IMG/VR virus record: IMGVR_UViG_3300017763_003471
Span: 62,001-126,000 of that record
Length of the DNA: 64,000 bases
Strand: one strand, 5' to 3'
From: a virus
Shown here: piece by piece, positions 42,985-51,275 of the stretch
Layout: each line of letters begins with the position of its first letter
How positions within the stretch are numbered: position 1 is the stretch's first letter
Position numbers and translations under genes: made by a program
The notes under the pieces: generated by a model
Seen by the model: the letters and a program-made list of their open reading frames with translations, nothing else
Told to the model about the DNA's origin: nothing
Databases searched by the model: none

Positions 42985-43387
42985 TTATTTCTTCCTCGGT
43001 TAGTGGTGAACCACTTACTATTTCTAAACATCTTAACATATCTTTAGTACCTTTGTCAACTATTTTATCGATTAATCCTGGTTTTTGTTCAGCCAAGTAA
43101 GGTAAATCATGTTCTTTTAGTTTATTTTCTAAGCCTTTTACACGACCATTAGCCGCCGCAAATTGCTCAGTAACCTTAGTAAATTTTTCTTGTACTAACT
43201 CTAGGTCTTTCATTGTTTTCTCTAAAGCGGCTTGTGTCTCTTGTTGAGCCATTTCTGCTCTAGCGGCATTTTCGGCATATATTCTTATTTGATTCTGTGT
43301 ATATTCATAATACTTAAATAATCCAAATCCAACCGCGGCTAGAATACCTGCGATTATTAGATATTTTTTGATTCTATAAAAAAACAT
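42911..43387 (-). CDS. Inner-membrane spanin (i-spanin)
   Basis: 158 residues. N-terminal anchor at ~10-27 (LIIAGILAAVGFGLFKYYEY) followed by a periplasmic coiled coil (~35-95, EMAQQETQAALEKTMKDLE). Topology and partial overlap with a lipoprotein gene are typical of Rz/Rz1-type spanins, which fuse inner and outer membranes at lysis. Confidence 0.72.
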   Translation of the reverse strand: MFFYRIKKYLIIAGILAAVGFGLFKYYEYTQNQIRIYAENAARAEMAQQETQAALEKTMKDLELVQEKFTKVTEQFAAANGRVKGLENKLKEHDLPYLAEQKPGLIDKIVDKGTKDMLRCLEIVSGSPLTEEEINVTKKSKANTTCPDIANPNYVPIN

Positions 43388-43388
43388 A

Positions 43389-43604
43389 TTATTTGTACCT
43401 AAAAGTTATGCGACCCTTTGTTATATCATAAGGAGTCACTTCAATTTTAACTCTATCATGCAGAATAACCTTAATGTTATTCTTTCTCATTTTTCCAGAT
43501 AACATACCATCAATTATATGACCGTTATCTAATTTGACCTTGAAACATCCGGGAGTGATATCTACTACATCACCTTCAAATTCCATAGCGGGTTCTCTGG
43601 CCAT
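43389..43604 (-). CDS. infA: Translation initiation factor IF-1
   Basis: 71 residues, the length of bacterial IF-1, and colinear over its whole length: EFEGDVVDITPGCFKVKLDNGHII, LSGKMRKNNIKVILHDRV, TPYDITKGRITFRYK match the OB-fold core and its ribosome-binding ends. It would bind the A site of the 30S subunit. Its start overlaps the previous stop (TAATG). Confidence 0.95.
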   Translation of the reverse strand: MAREPAMEFEGDVVDITPGCFKVKLDNGHIIDGMLSGKMRKNNIKVILHDRVKIEVTPYDITKGRITFRYK

Positions 43605-44011
43605 TAATTCTTTTTTAGATACCCTTCAATTTCATCTGCTTTTATTGATACTGTTTTGCCACCATAAAATTCTAGTGACCAATCATCACAACTGCAAATA
43701 CGAGCAACATCATCTAATAGTTCTAAAGTAGTTTTCATTATGTTTTCATTCTTCATTTCAACAAATACTAAGTAGTGACCATCATCGTCTGCATTCGGAG
43801 ATACTTCGGTATCTAAAATATCAACAACACCTTTTTCCATAAATGTTGCTAGGTCTTGAGCAGGTTTATCATCTTTTACATAGAATGCTACAACAATAAC
43901 ATCTTCTTCGTTTCCTGTTTTAGGTTCGAACTCAGCTATTGAAATTCTATTTGATACTAGACCTTTCAAATCGTTATGTCCTACGCCTTCTATAATTTGC
44001 TCAAACTTCAT
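43604..44011 (-). CDS. Unknown phage protein (135 aa)
   Basis: Acidic, alpha/beta. Starts MKFEQIIEGVGHNDLKGLVSNRISIAEFEP; this N-terminal half also fits a capsid-targeting-like start (MKFEQIIEG), but the whole reads as a compact domain. Cotranslated with IF-1 downstream and the 169-aa gene upstream. Confidence 0.7.
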   Translation of the reverse strand: MKFEQIIEGVGHNDLKGLVSNRISIAEFEPKTGNEEDVIVVAFYVKDDKPAQDLATFMEKGVVDILDTEVSPNADDDGHYLVFVEMKNENIMKTTLELLDDVARICSCDDWSLEFYGGKTVSIKADEIEGYLKKN

Positions 44012-44013
44012 AA

Positions 44014-44523
44014 TTAAATATCCTGTTGCTGATTGGTAGCATCATCAAGTCCTTGTACTTCTGCATTACCTAATGCTTCTGTATCTACTTTGATGTCACC
44101 AACTGCCATTTCTTCGTCTGTAAACTCATCTACAAACTTACGTGGCATTAAAATATCAATTAACCAAACTGTGTCAGATTTCAGTTTTGGTTTACCATTG
44201 CCATCTAAATCTTCTGGCGATTTTGGAGTAATTGGTGTCTTTAGTACTGCTTGTTCATATTTGACTTCACAGCCTAATTTAGTTAATCTTAATCCTGCTC
44301 TTGGGTCAGGCATATCATCATATTGATACATTACTTTAACGTGTAACCAATAACGTGATAGCTTTGGTCCCATAGCGATTTCACCTTTAGACCAATTCTT
44401 ATAAGCATACATGCCAACTTCGTCCAATACTTTTTCAAATTCAAGTAGAACGTCTAACAATGTGCCATTTTTGTCGACATTTCTTATATTGTCAATAATA
44501 TCATTTGAGTTTACATCTGACAT
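44014..44523 (-). CDS. Unknown phage protein (169 aa)
   Basis: Start at 44523 (MSDVNSNDIIDN), with GGAG 7 bp upstream; in-frame Met codons further up lack a ribosome site. Core WSKGEIAMGPKLSRYWLHVKVMYQYDD is a strong conserved-looking beta region. Late motif 29 bp upstream, so it heads the operon that runs to clpA. Function unknown. Confidence 0.72.
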   Translation of the reverse strand: MSDVNSNDIIDNIRNVDKNGTLLDVLLEFEKVLDEVGMYAYKNWSKGEIAMGPKLSRYWLHVKVMYQYDDMPDPRAGLRLTKLGCEVKYEQAVLKTPITPKSPEDLDGNGKPKLKSDTVWLIDILMPRKFVDEFTDEEMAVGDIKVDTEALGNAEVQGLDDATNQQQDI

Positions 44524-44551
44524 GCTTTTCTCCATAATCTTCATACATATC

Positions 44552-44559
44552 TATTTATC
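44552..44559 (-). promoter_or_regulatory. T4-like late promoter motif
   Basis: GATAAATA on the minus strand, 29 bp before the start at 44523 and divergent from phoH. The rest of the 163-bp gap holds a plus-strand ribosome site (AAGGAGG) before phoH at 44687. Confidence 0.6.
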
Positions 44560-44686
44560 TTTTTTGTAACAAAGAAAATTTATTTTCTTATTTTAGCAGT
44601 ATTGCTAGTTATTTGCAACCTAAAAAAGATAAGTAATATTGAGTGTAATGCTCATTCTGAAAATCCCTCTTTAAGGAGGAAAACAC

Positions 44687-45427
44687 ATGGCACGAAAAAA
44701 ACGTGTTGAAAAACATAACAACAAAGCACAGAGCCGTAGCAACGATTACGGTGTAATCCCGCTACATAAAAAAACAATTCCAACTATTTTACCCAGAAAC
44801 GTATCACAAGAAGACTATCTATATCAGTTAGCTAATCCAGATAATAATATTGTATTTGCGATTGGTCCTGCTGGTACAGGTAAAACACTCCTGTGTACGC
44901 AAATGGGAATAAAAGCATTCATGGAAAGAGAGGTGAAAAAAATAGTTATAACTCGTCCTGCAGTATCAGTTGACGAGCAACATGGGTTCTTACCCGGTGA
45001 TTTAAACGAAAAGATGTCACCATGGACTAGGCCTATATTTGATATATTTGAGAAGCATTTTACGATGCAACAAATCGAAATGATGCTCACAGAAAATTTG
45101 ATTGAGATAGCCCCATTAGCATATATGCGTGGTCGTACATTTGAAAACTCGTGGATCATTGCAGACGAAATGCAAAACGCAACGAAATCTCAAATGAAGA
45201 TGTTACTAACCCGAATAGGTGTTAATACAAAGATGATAGTAACCGGCGACCTAAAGCAACATGACAGAGGATTTTCAGAAAACGGTCTTTCAGATTTTGT
45301 AGAACTTGTGAACAATTATGAAAAAGCAAAATTAAATCATATTAGTATTAGTAGATTTGATTTAATGGATGTGGAGAGGCATCCTGCAGTTACAGAAGTT
45401 CTAAAAATTTACGGAGAAGACGATTAA
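44687..45427 (+). CDS. phoH: PhoH-family ATPase
   Basis: 246 residues. GPAGTGKTLLC at 60-70 is the Walker A, SWIIADEMQNA the Walker B, TGDLKQHDRG the following motif; all are typical of PhoH, a P-loop ATPase widespread in marine phages, with an RNA-related role proposed. A lone plus-strand gene with a strong ribosome site and its own terminator. Confidence 0.95.
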   Translation: MARKKRVEKHNNKAQSRSNDYGVIPLHKKTIPTILPRNVSQEDYLYQLANPDNNIVFAIGPAGTGKTLLCTQMGIKAFMEREVKKIVITRPAVSVDEQHGFLPGDLNEKMSPWTRPIFDIFEKHFTMQQIEMMLTENLIEIAPLAYMRGRTFENSWIIADEMQNATKSQMKMLLTRIGVNTKMIVTGDLKQHDRGFSENGLSDFVELVNNYEKAKLNHISISRFDLMDVERHPAVTEVLKIYGEDD

Positions 45428-45433
45428 AAGTGG

Positions 45434-45453
45434 TGAGGGAGTTCGCTCCCTCA
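45434..45453 (+). terminator. Strong hairpin terminator after phoH
   Basis: Perfect 8-bp stem TGAGGGAG/CTCCCTCA with a TTCG tetraloop and a T-rich tail (TTATTTT), between convergent genes. On the minus strand it lies after the HAD gene stop and may also work there. Confidence 0.88.
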
Positions 45454-46029
45454 TTATTTTACAATAATATCTACAATCTCAGCCCAAGTATCAACAACTG
45501 GAATCATACCATCACTTGTCATTTCTGAATTGTGTTGGTGACTAATAAGAATTGGTTGTAATCCATATTTTAGTCCACAAAGTGCATTCTCAGTTTTATC
45601 TTCTATCCAGTAATAACCGGTATCAGTGTAAGGCTCAAGTCCTTCGTCTTTATCTGCACCAGTATCTAAACATACTAGTTTAGTAAACGCACCTTTTCCA
45701 AATACATTATCTAAATTCTGTTGTCTTAATGCTTTTGTGTTTTCATCTAAACTCAATGAAGTTACACAATGAAATTCGTATCCTGCTTCTACAAGTTTAG
45801 CAACACCACTTCTTGCATCACGTAGAACAGGCAGAGTAGCCATCCATGAACTATTATTAAATTCTTTAATCAGCTTTTTTACTTCTTTCTTTTTCATAGC
45901 AAATACATCTGCCATGTCGTAAACACCTACATTATGTGCATCATATCCTCTTGATTTCATCCACTCATAGAAAGAGTTTTCCCAATCGAGGAGGACTCCG
46001 TCACAGTCTGTCACAATAATTTTATTCAT
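45454..46029 (-). CDS. HAD phosphatase, 5'-nucleotidase-like
   Basis: 191 residues. VTDCDGVLLDW is the DxDGxxxD motif I of HAD nucleotidases; TSLSL is motif II and YWIEDKTENA motif IV. It resembles the C-terminal domain of the fusion at 719-4369. Likely dephosphorylates nucleotides or a related small phosphate. Sigma70-type promoter 33 bp upstream. Confidence 0.8.
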   Translation of the reverse strand: MNKIIVTDCDGVLLDWENSFYEWMKSRGYDAHNVGVYDMADVFAMKKKEVKKLIKEFNNSSWMATLPVLRDARSGVAKLVEAGYEFHCVTSLSLDENTKALRQQNLDNVFGKGAFTKLVCLDTGADKDEGLEPYTDTGYYWIEDKTENALCGLKYGLQPILISHQHNSEMTSDGMIPVVDTWAEIVDIIVK

Positions 46030-46061
46030 GTTTGATTACTTTTCTTTCTGATTACTTAAAC

Positions 46062-46090
46062 AGTATAGCACTGCTTATATGATTTGTCAA
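46062..46090 (-). promoter_or_regulatory. Sigma70-type promoter
   Basis: -35 TTGACA (46085-46090), 17-bp spacer, -10 TATACT (46062-46067). The spacer shows a weak remnant of the palindrome (AGCAGTGCTA-like instead of CACGA..TCGTG). Confidence 0.62.
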
Positions 46091-46096
46091 GTAAAA

Positions 46097-47449
46097 TCAC
46101 ACTTTTTCTCTAGTTACAAGGCGCCACATTTCAGGCAATGCAGTCTTAATGTCTTTGCCTCTTCGTTTGTCTAACAATACAGAATACTTATGAAAGTCAA
46201 GTATATCTTTTTTGCTTGGCTCTTGCTCTATTAATGATTTACCTTTACGTACAACTTCTTTTAACATACGTATTGCACTCATGTTCCAATGATTACCTTG
46301 TTCATAGTGCTTATCTTTTATATCATTCAACCATATCTCAATTCGTCTAAACAAATCTTTATCTCCTTCACCATTATTATGATGAGGAAAAAGTTTTGGT
46401 TGAAGATAACTAGGGTCTAATACATTATTAAGATAAATGTTTATACCAGTTCCCTTGTCGATTAATAATGCCTTTTGAATATTCTCTCCTCTTATTTCTA
46501 GGCATAAGTCAATCCACCACTGAAACATTTCTGGAATGTGATTGGCGTTATACACACTCAGAGTAGGTTCCCATTTTACTTGGATACCTTCATGCTCCAT
46601 TGACAGTTCCATCCACCTTCTGGCGGTTGCGTTTACAGTTTCCCAAGAACTTAAATGTCTCGTATAGTCATTTACTTCCTCGGTTCCGTCAATACTTAAT
46701 GAAATTCTTACTCTTTTAAATTGTGATAGTCTACTAATGATTTTATCTTTAGGTATCCAACTTGCATTTGTAAAAATTTGTAACTCTATATTTTTTGAAT
46801 AGCCTGTTTCAATAATAAAGTCTACGATGCTTAAAAACTTTGGGTGTAGCATTGGTTCACCACCAACAAACTTTATTCTATTAACATGTTCATAATCTGC
46901 TTTGTCATATTCTATTTCTAATTTTGTATCAGATTTAAATACACCCCTATCGAAACCTTTTTCTTGTTTTAACCATCTATCATCTTCTTCCCATTTCGTA
47001 CTCAACGATGAATTACATATATTACATGCCAAATTACAATAGTTACCTAAATTCATTTCAAGATATGTTAATTTAGTTGATTGTACGTATTTTAATACAT
47101 CTGCCCAATCTCCTTGACTATCATGTGTTAATCCTGCTTCAACTTTCTGGTCAAGCATTACTTCATTTGCTTGATTACGTAATGAGTATATACCCTTTTC
47201 TTCTTCCTCATAACATTTCCAACAACCAGGATCCTTTATACCAGCTAATGAGTTTTTTCTTAATGTCTCCCATTTATCTGAAAGTAAAGTTTCTTTAAAA
47301 GTTCTTACAGATTCATATGGGTGAGCAAAACTTTTTGTTTCTGAGCCAGGTTTAGTACTATACCTACAACAAGGAGTTGCTAGTCTACCATTCCAAAGTG
47401 CAATGTGATTGAAGAAATATTTGCAATAAGTTTTAGTTGAATCTGCCAT
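46097..47449 (-). CDS. Radical SAM protein (450 aa)
   Basis: CNLACNIC at ~138-145 is the cluster-binding CxxxCxxC. Then GGEPMLHP gives the SAM-binding GGE. N-terminal cysteines in TPCCRYS and DPGCWKCYEEEEKG precede the core, as in the partial gene at 1-722. Late in the sequence no clear SPASM cluster is seen, but a twitch-type domain is possible. Such proteins are frequent in marine phages without known substrate. Overlaps the Smr gene (TAATG). Confidence 0.88.
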   Translation of the reverse strand: MADSTKTYCKYFFNHIALWNGRLATPCCRYSTKPGSETKSFAHPYESVRTFKETLLSDKWETLRKNSLAGIKDPGCWKCYEEEEKGIYSLRNQANEVMLDQKVEAGLTHDSQGDWADVLKYVQSTKLTYLEMNLGNYCNLACNICNSSLSTKWEEDDRWLKQEKGFDRGVFKSDTKLEIEYDKADYEHVNRIKFVGGEPMLHPKFLSIVDFIIETGYSKNIELQIFTNASWIPKDKIISRLSQFKRVRISLSIDGTEEVNDYTRHLSSWETVNATARRWMELSMEHEGIQVKWEPTLSVYNANHIPEMFQWWIDLCLEIRGENIQKALLIDKGTGINIYLNNVLDPSYLQPKLFPHHNNGEGDKDLFRRIEIWLNDIKDKHYEQGNHWNMSAIRMLKEVVRKGKSLIEQEPSKKDILDFHKYSVLLDKRRGKDIKTALPEMWRLVTREKV

Positions 47450-47685
47450 TACTTTTTCTTCTTTAATATTACTCTGAATGCACCTGTGTTTCTATCTAAT
47501 CTTCTAGTTTCTCTCACGTAAGGATCCGCTTCACACCATTTTTCAAACTCTTTTGACATTTCTCCATGTCCGACAATAACGATGATTTGTTTATGACCAT
47601 ATAAATATGCCTCTTGTGTTGACTTACGAAAACGTTTCCAACCTTCATGAACAAAAAGTCCGTGTAAATCTACTTTATTATGCAT
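47449..47685 (-). CDS. Smr-domain protein
   Basis: 78 residues, almost a bare Smr domain: DLHGLFVHEGWKRF at 6-19 and IIVIVGHGEMSKEFEKW about 34-50. Smr domains cut nucleic acid, in recent work mainly RNA on collided ribosomes. Gene order places it between the radical SAM protein and the clamp-loader region. Confidence 0.85.
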   Translation of the reverse strand: MHNKVDLHGLFVHEGWKRFRKSTQEAYLYGHKQIIVIVGHGEMSKEFEKWCEADPYVRETRRLDRNTGAFRVILKKKK

Positions 47686-48118
47686 GAAGATTCTTATCCC
47701 ACATAAACTTGGCAGACATCATATTTAGTCTGCTACTATCTGGTGATAAGATAACATACGGTAATCTTTCGTTAACAAAGAATATCTTTTTACGATTTAA
47801 TTGAAAACTTTTTCCCTCTACTCTTATTTCTGCTGAACCTGATGTAACTAGAAAGAACAAACCTGTTGGATTTGTGTAATCTACATTCATCTTAGATTCA
47901 GTTTGAAAAGGTTCTGGGAAAGTATCTGCATTAATATCAGATATATCGGTCTTTAGTATTTGGTTGAGGTGGTCTACAATCGTCTTTGCTTCGCTTGTAT
48001 CACCTGAAACAACCATTTGATTAATTTTGAGAGCAATAGCATCTGATATGGTGCCCATAATTTGTGTTGTAGGCATCTTATGTTCTGCATTAAACTTATC
48101 TCTTATTATTTTACTCAT
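47678..48118 (-). CDS. Unknown protein with cupin-like C-terminal half
   Basis: 146 residues. C-terminal strands (GLFFLVTSGSAEIRVEGKSFQLNRKKIFFV) suggest a small beta-barrel of the cupin kind, without metal-binding His. The N-terminal half is helical. Overlaps neighbours on both sides by 4-8 bp. Confidence 0.62.
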   Translation of the reverse strand: MSKIIRDKFNAEHKMPTTQIMGTISDAIALKINQMVVSGDTSEAKTIVDHLNQILKTDISDINADTFPEPFQTESKMNVDYTNPTGLFFLVTSGSAEIRVEGKSFQLNRKKIFFVNERLPYVILSPDSSRLNMMSAKFMWDKNLHA

Positions 48119-48558
48119 TTTATATTAATCTGTTCTTTATAAAACTTGTTGTATTCTCTTTTTTTAAAATTTACTTGGTTAGTCATTAAATATGCACAAA
48201 GGTCTGTGACTTTTTCTTCAATCATATCAGGATGAATACAAATATAGTTGCCTTCTAGTTTAGTTAAAAACTTATATATTTCATCATTGATATCTTGTGT
48301 GTTATATCTCCAGTTTCTCCTGCTCCATATCTTCATTTCCTTAGGAGATTCTGCATTATACTTACCTTTGTTAGTACCATTCTGTAAACAATCATATGGC
48401 TTAGTTAAGCAAACTATATTGTAATCACCTGAGTTTAATTTGTCGAATTGAAAGAACCCGTCTTTGTCCCAATCAAATGTTTTGTATTCGTACGGTAACA
48501 TATTACCGATGAAGTCTTGAATGCCGTCTTCATAGTCATATATATGTATAATAGCCAT
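48115..48558 (-). CDS. Unknown protein (147 aa)
   Basis: Alpha/beta protein starting AIIHIYDYEDGIQDFIGNML, acidic in the first half and Lys/Tyr-rich at the end. No motif. Part of the clamp-loader operon. Confidence 0.68.
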   Translation of the reverse strand: MAIIHIYDYEDGIQDFIGNMLPYEYKTFDWDKDGFFQFDKLNSGDYNIVCLTKPYDCLQNGTNKGKYNAESPKEMKIWSRRNWRYNTQDINDEIYKFLTKLEGNYICIHPDMIEEKVTDLCAYLMTNQVNFKKREYNKFYKEQINIK

Positions 48559-48561
48559 GTA

Positions 48562-48900
48562 TTACTCTGTAGGTTGTTCCTCTGATGCTCCCTTATTAAT
48601 TAATCCACCCTCTTTGCACTCTTTTACAAACGCATTGAAGTGTTGTGGGTACTTAATCATAACATGTTGAACTATCTTATTATAGTCTTTTGTTTCAGCG
48701 GAGTTCTTTTCAATCTTAGCATCTGTAAGATTGATAATTGTTGTGGAATGATCCCAATAACGTTTACGTAATCTTGTAACGAAATAGCAATCTTCCATCA
48801 TTGTCCATTTTCCCTTTTTACCAAAATCTTTCATGGAGGTATTCTCTCCATCAGCGGGTCTAAACGTGTGGGCTAAAACTATATATGCTTTCTTTGCCAT
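48562..48900 (-). CDS. Unknown protein (112 aa) in the position of T4 regA
   Basis: Size and place after the clamp-loader genes recall T4 regA (translational repressor), but the sequence (AKKAYIVLAHTFRPADGENTS; FVTRLRKRYWDHSTTIINL) is not recognisably RegA. Basic patches could bind RNA. Start overlaps the previous stop. Confidence 0.65.
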   Translation of the reverse strand: MAKKAYIVLAHTFRPADGENTSMKDFGKKGKWTMMEDCYFVTRLRKRYWDHSTTIINLTDAKIEKNSAETKDYNKIVQHVMIKYPQHFNAFVKECKEGGLINKGASEEQPTE

Positions 48901-49304
48901 TATTCTATCGTAATCTTTAAGTCTTTATTAACTACTAACTTATTTTTATTAGTAATATTTATCATTGCTAGAAACCACTCATCATTGATAAGGCTACTGC
49001 TTGGATTTGAACATTCATTCATAACTTTTTGTAAAACACTTTCTTTATAACCTGATGGATTGGGATCTCCTAAGATTATGTAATTGTATTTGCCTTCTGA
49101 TATTTCTGTATCCCAATGTTTTATAGCACCGGGCAAATCATTAGTTGTATTCAATGCTATTCTTAACCCATCAACTGTATCATATAAAGACTTAAACGGA
49201 TTAACCGGCTGTTTGTCCTCACATAATGCAATGATTATTCTGTATAACATTAACTTATATTGAGATTGTATTCCTTCCGGAATAATTACCTTGGGTGTGT
49301 ACAT
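48900..49304 (-). CDS. Unknown protein (134 aa) in the position of clamp-loader gp62
   Basis: Directly downstream of the gp44-like gene with a TAATG-type overlap, where T4 has gp62. The sequence (KVIIPEGIQSQYKLMLYRIIIALCEDKQP) does not visibly match gp62, so the positional hint is only suggestive. Confidence 0.62.
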   Translation of the reverse strand: MYTPKVIIPEGIQSQYKLMLYRIIIALCEDKQPVNPFKSLYDTVDGLRIALNTTNDLPGAIKHWDTEISEGKYNYIILGDPNPSGYKESVLQKVMNECSNPSSSLINDEWFLAMINITNKNKLVVNKDLKITIE

Positions 49305-50236
49305 TACTTTGCTATGTATTGTAACTCTAATAATGTCGCACTTAGATTAATCTCAGGATCAGCAACTAGTGAATGATTTACTAAACCATCACGTATACAC
49401 ATCAATGCTTTACCTCTTTTCATTTCATCATCGCCAAACCAATCTAAATTCTCATATAGTTTACGATACACTCCTTCATATTCTTCTGCACGTGCTTTTG
49501 ATACAATCAATTTACGTGCCTCTGCTACTTTACCTAACTGAAACAATGCCACATATTCAAGTATCCAATCACTCTCACCACTTTCACCTTGACCAGGTTG
49601 TTGCAAAGCACCATCAACAATATTTTGTTGAACCATATTGATACATTTACGTAAATCAGGATATGCTGACCTAACATAAACGTCAAGTATTTCTAAATCT
49701 GGTTGAATGTTTTCTGTAATAAGAATTTCAGCAACACGGGCTGTGAACTCATTCGTATCTAGTTTTTCAATATGATAACCTTGACAACGTGAATGAATTG
49801 CTGGAATAACTTTGTTTGGATAATTACATGTTAGAATAAATCTACATGTTGAAGAATACGTCTCCATCATATTACGTAGAATTGCTTGTGCATTTTGAGA
49901 TAGATAATCTGCCTCATCTAGTAAGACATATTTAAAATCACCTGAAAAAGGAAGTGAACTAGCAAATCCATTAATCTTTGTACGCATTGTGTCTACGTTA
50001 TTTTCACTTGATGCATTGATGAACATTACATCACCATCATCAACTTGTAATTCTTTTAGAAGAACTTTTGCTAATGTAGTTTTACCTGTTCCTGCTGAAC
50101 CCGAAAATAATAGATGTGGTATAGCACCACTTTCTACCCAACTTTGTACTTGATGTTTCTGTTTATCGTCCCTAAAAACATACTGACCTATACTACTTGG
50201 TCTGTATTTTTCTACCCATAATTCTTTCAAGTTCAA
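49304..50236 (-). CDS. Clamp-loader ATPase subunit, gp44/RFC-like
   Basis: 310 residues. N-terminal LWVEKYRPSSIGQYV is the RFC box typical of clamp loaders; Walker A FSGSAGTGKTTLA at 44-56, Walker B LLDEADYLS, SRC motif (HSRCQGY) for the arginine finger. It loads the sliding clamp for phage DNA replication. Overlaps the small upstream gene by 44 bp. Confidence 0.94.
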   Translation of the reverse strand: MNLKELWVEKYRPSSIGQYVFRDDKQKHQVQSWVESGAIPHLLFSGSAGTGKTTLAKVLLKELQVDDGDVMFINASSENNVDTMRTKINGFASSLPFSGDFKYVLLDEADYLSQNAQAILRNMMETYSSTCRFILTCNYPNKVIPAIHSRCQGYHIEKLDTNEFTARVAEILITENIQPDLEILDVYVRSAYPDLRKCINMVQQNIVDGALQQPGQGESGESDWILEYVALFQLGKVAEARKLIVSKARAEEYEGVYRKLYENLDWFGDDEMKRGKALMCIRDGLVNHSLVADPEINLSATLLELQYIAK

Positions 50237-50381
50237 CTCCGTTTTCTTTTATAAAATCTTTTGCTTTACCATTTAAAGTTTCATCTTCTGTCAAAGGCGG
50301 TTGCCATACGATATCCTTTTGGAATTTCGCTTCTTTTAAAACTTCATTTATTTTAAGTCCTTTTGTAAACTTTGTCAACAC
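50193..50381 (-). CDS. Small unknown protein (62 aa)
   Basis: Basic helical protein whose last 44 bp overlap the start of the clamp-loader gene. Starts at 50381, directly after the 139-aa gene stop. May be a clamp-loader accessory by position only. Confidence 0.6.
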   Translation of the reverse strand: MLTKFTKGLKINEVLKEAKFQKDIVWQPPLTEDETLNGKAKDFIKENGVELERIMGRKIQTK

Positions 50382-50801
50382 CTATTCCTCTTTGTCCCAT
50401 GGCATTGGATTATTAAGTTGATGATAATATTCTTTCTTTAGTTGAATCATTGCACGAAATGGAACTCTATGTTCATGACATGCCCTACCTGCGGCTGATA
50501 TTCTTACGAATCTTTGTCCTTCTCTATTCTTAGGACCAATGAACATTTCAACACCCTTTGCTTTTCCAACCCATTCATTTTGCCAGTTTTCAATCATATC
50601 ATCAAACTCTGCTTTATCCCAATAATATGTCATAGCAAAGTTATCAGTAACACGTACTGTCATTTTCAAACGTTCTCTGTGTTTGAAATAATATATTTTG
50701 ATATCTTTTCCGAAAGGTTTGATATAATCGAATTGTTTTGAGAACTTATCCATTCTCTCAAAGAGAGCATCTAAGTTCTCAGACTCTTTGTTTTCACTCA
50801 T
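50382..50801 (-). CDS. Unknown protein (139 aa)
   Basis: Start at 50801 (MSENKESENLDALF), overlapping the previous stop as ATGA; the longer frame start at 50837 lies inside that gene. Contains a strand-rich core (KIYYFKHRERLKMTVRVTDNFAMTYYW) and RISAAGRACHEHRVPF. Acidic N-terminus. No family recognised. Confidence 0.7.
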   Translation of the reverse strand: MSENKESENLDALFERMDKFSKQFDYIKPFGKDIKIYYFKHRERLKMTVRVTDNFAMTYYWDKAEFDDMIENWQNEWVGKAKGVEMFIGPKNREGQRFVRISAAGRACHEHRVPFRAMIQLKKEYYHQLNNPMPWDKEE

Positions 50802-50995
50802 ACGAAATTTTCTATTCCACTGTCTTGACCTAACCACTCTTGCTCTCTGACTTCTTCAATTCTGTGATGTCGATATGCATTAGGTCTTGTTTCTCTAATT
50901 GTTTCTAAATGTGCATTTGCCTCTTCTAATGTTTCGAATCTAGCAACTACTACTTCATTTTCAACTCTCGGTGTGTAAATAATTTCAAAAGACAT
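50798..50995 (-). CDS. Small ferredoxin-like-fold protein (65 aa)
   Basis: Pattern strand-helix-strand (FEIIYTPRVENEVVVARFETLEEANAHLETI), as in small SPOR/ACT-like folds. No catalytic motif. ATGA overlap with the downstream gene. Confidence 0.65.
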   Translation of the reverse strand: MSFEIIYTPRVENEVVVARFETLEEANAHLETIRETRPNAYRHHRIEEVREQEWLGQDSGIENFV

Positions 50996-51003
50996 GTTGT
51001 TTC

Positions 51004-51216
51004 CTATTCGTCTATTTTTGCAAATTCTATTTGTGGTTTTCCTTTTTCGTCAATCGTATGACCTTTTACTTTGAGATATCCGTTATGATGAAGCATATCA
51101 ATCATACCTCCAGCACCTTGCTCTCGTCCTACGTCTTTACCTTTTAAATATCCCATATAAAATAACACTAAACCGAAAAAAACGGCAATGTATCCTGGGT
51201 TTATACCTAAATCCAT
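51004..51216 (-). CDS. Small membrane-anchored protein (70 aa)
   Basis: N-terminal hydrophobic segment (~8-24, YIAVFFGLVLFYMGYLKG), then a short cytoplasmic domain. AGGAGAAA precedes the ATG at 51216. Behind the promoter at 51244-51272. Confidence 0.7.
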   Translation of the reverse strand: MDLGINPGYIAVFFGLVLFYMGYLKGKDVGREQGAGGMIDMLHHNGYLKVKGHTIDEKGKPQIEFAKIDE

Positions 51217-51243
51217 AAGTTTCTCCTATGAGTTATATAGATA

Positions 51244-51272
51244 ATAATAACATTAAACAAACTCGGTGTCAA
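51244..51272 (-). promoter_or_regulatory. Sigma70-type promoter
   Basis: -35 TTGACA (51267-51272), 17-bp spacer, -10 TATTAT (51244-51249), starting the operon that contains the clamp loader. Confidence 0.65.
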
Positions 51273-51275
51273 GTG

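Noticed and set aside
46097-47449. Radical SAM gene as QueE, completing a deazaguanine pathway with the QueC-like gene
   Set aside because: It is about twice the length of QueE and has extra N-terminal cysteine motifs; no FolE or QueD seen.
48562-49304. gp62 and RegA by position after the clamp loader
   Set aside because: Sequences do not visibly match T4 gp62 or RegA; recorded only as positional hints.
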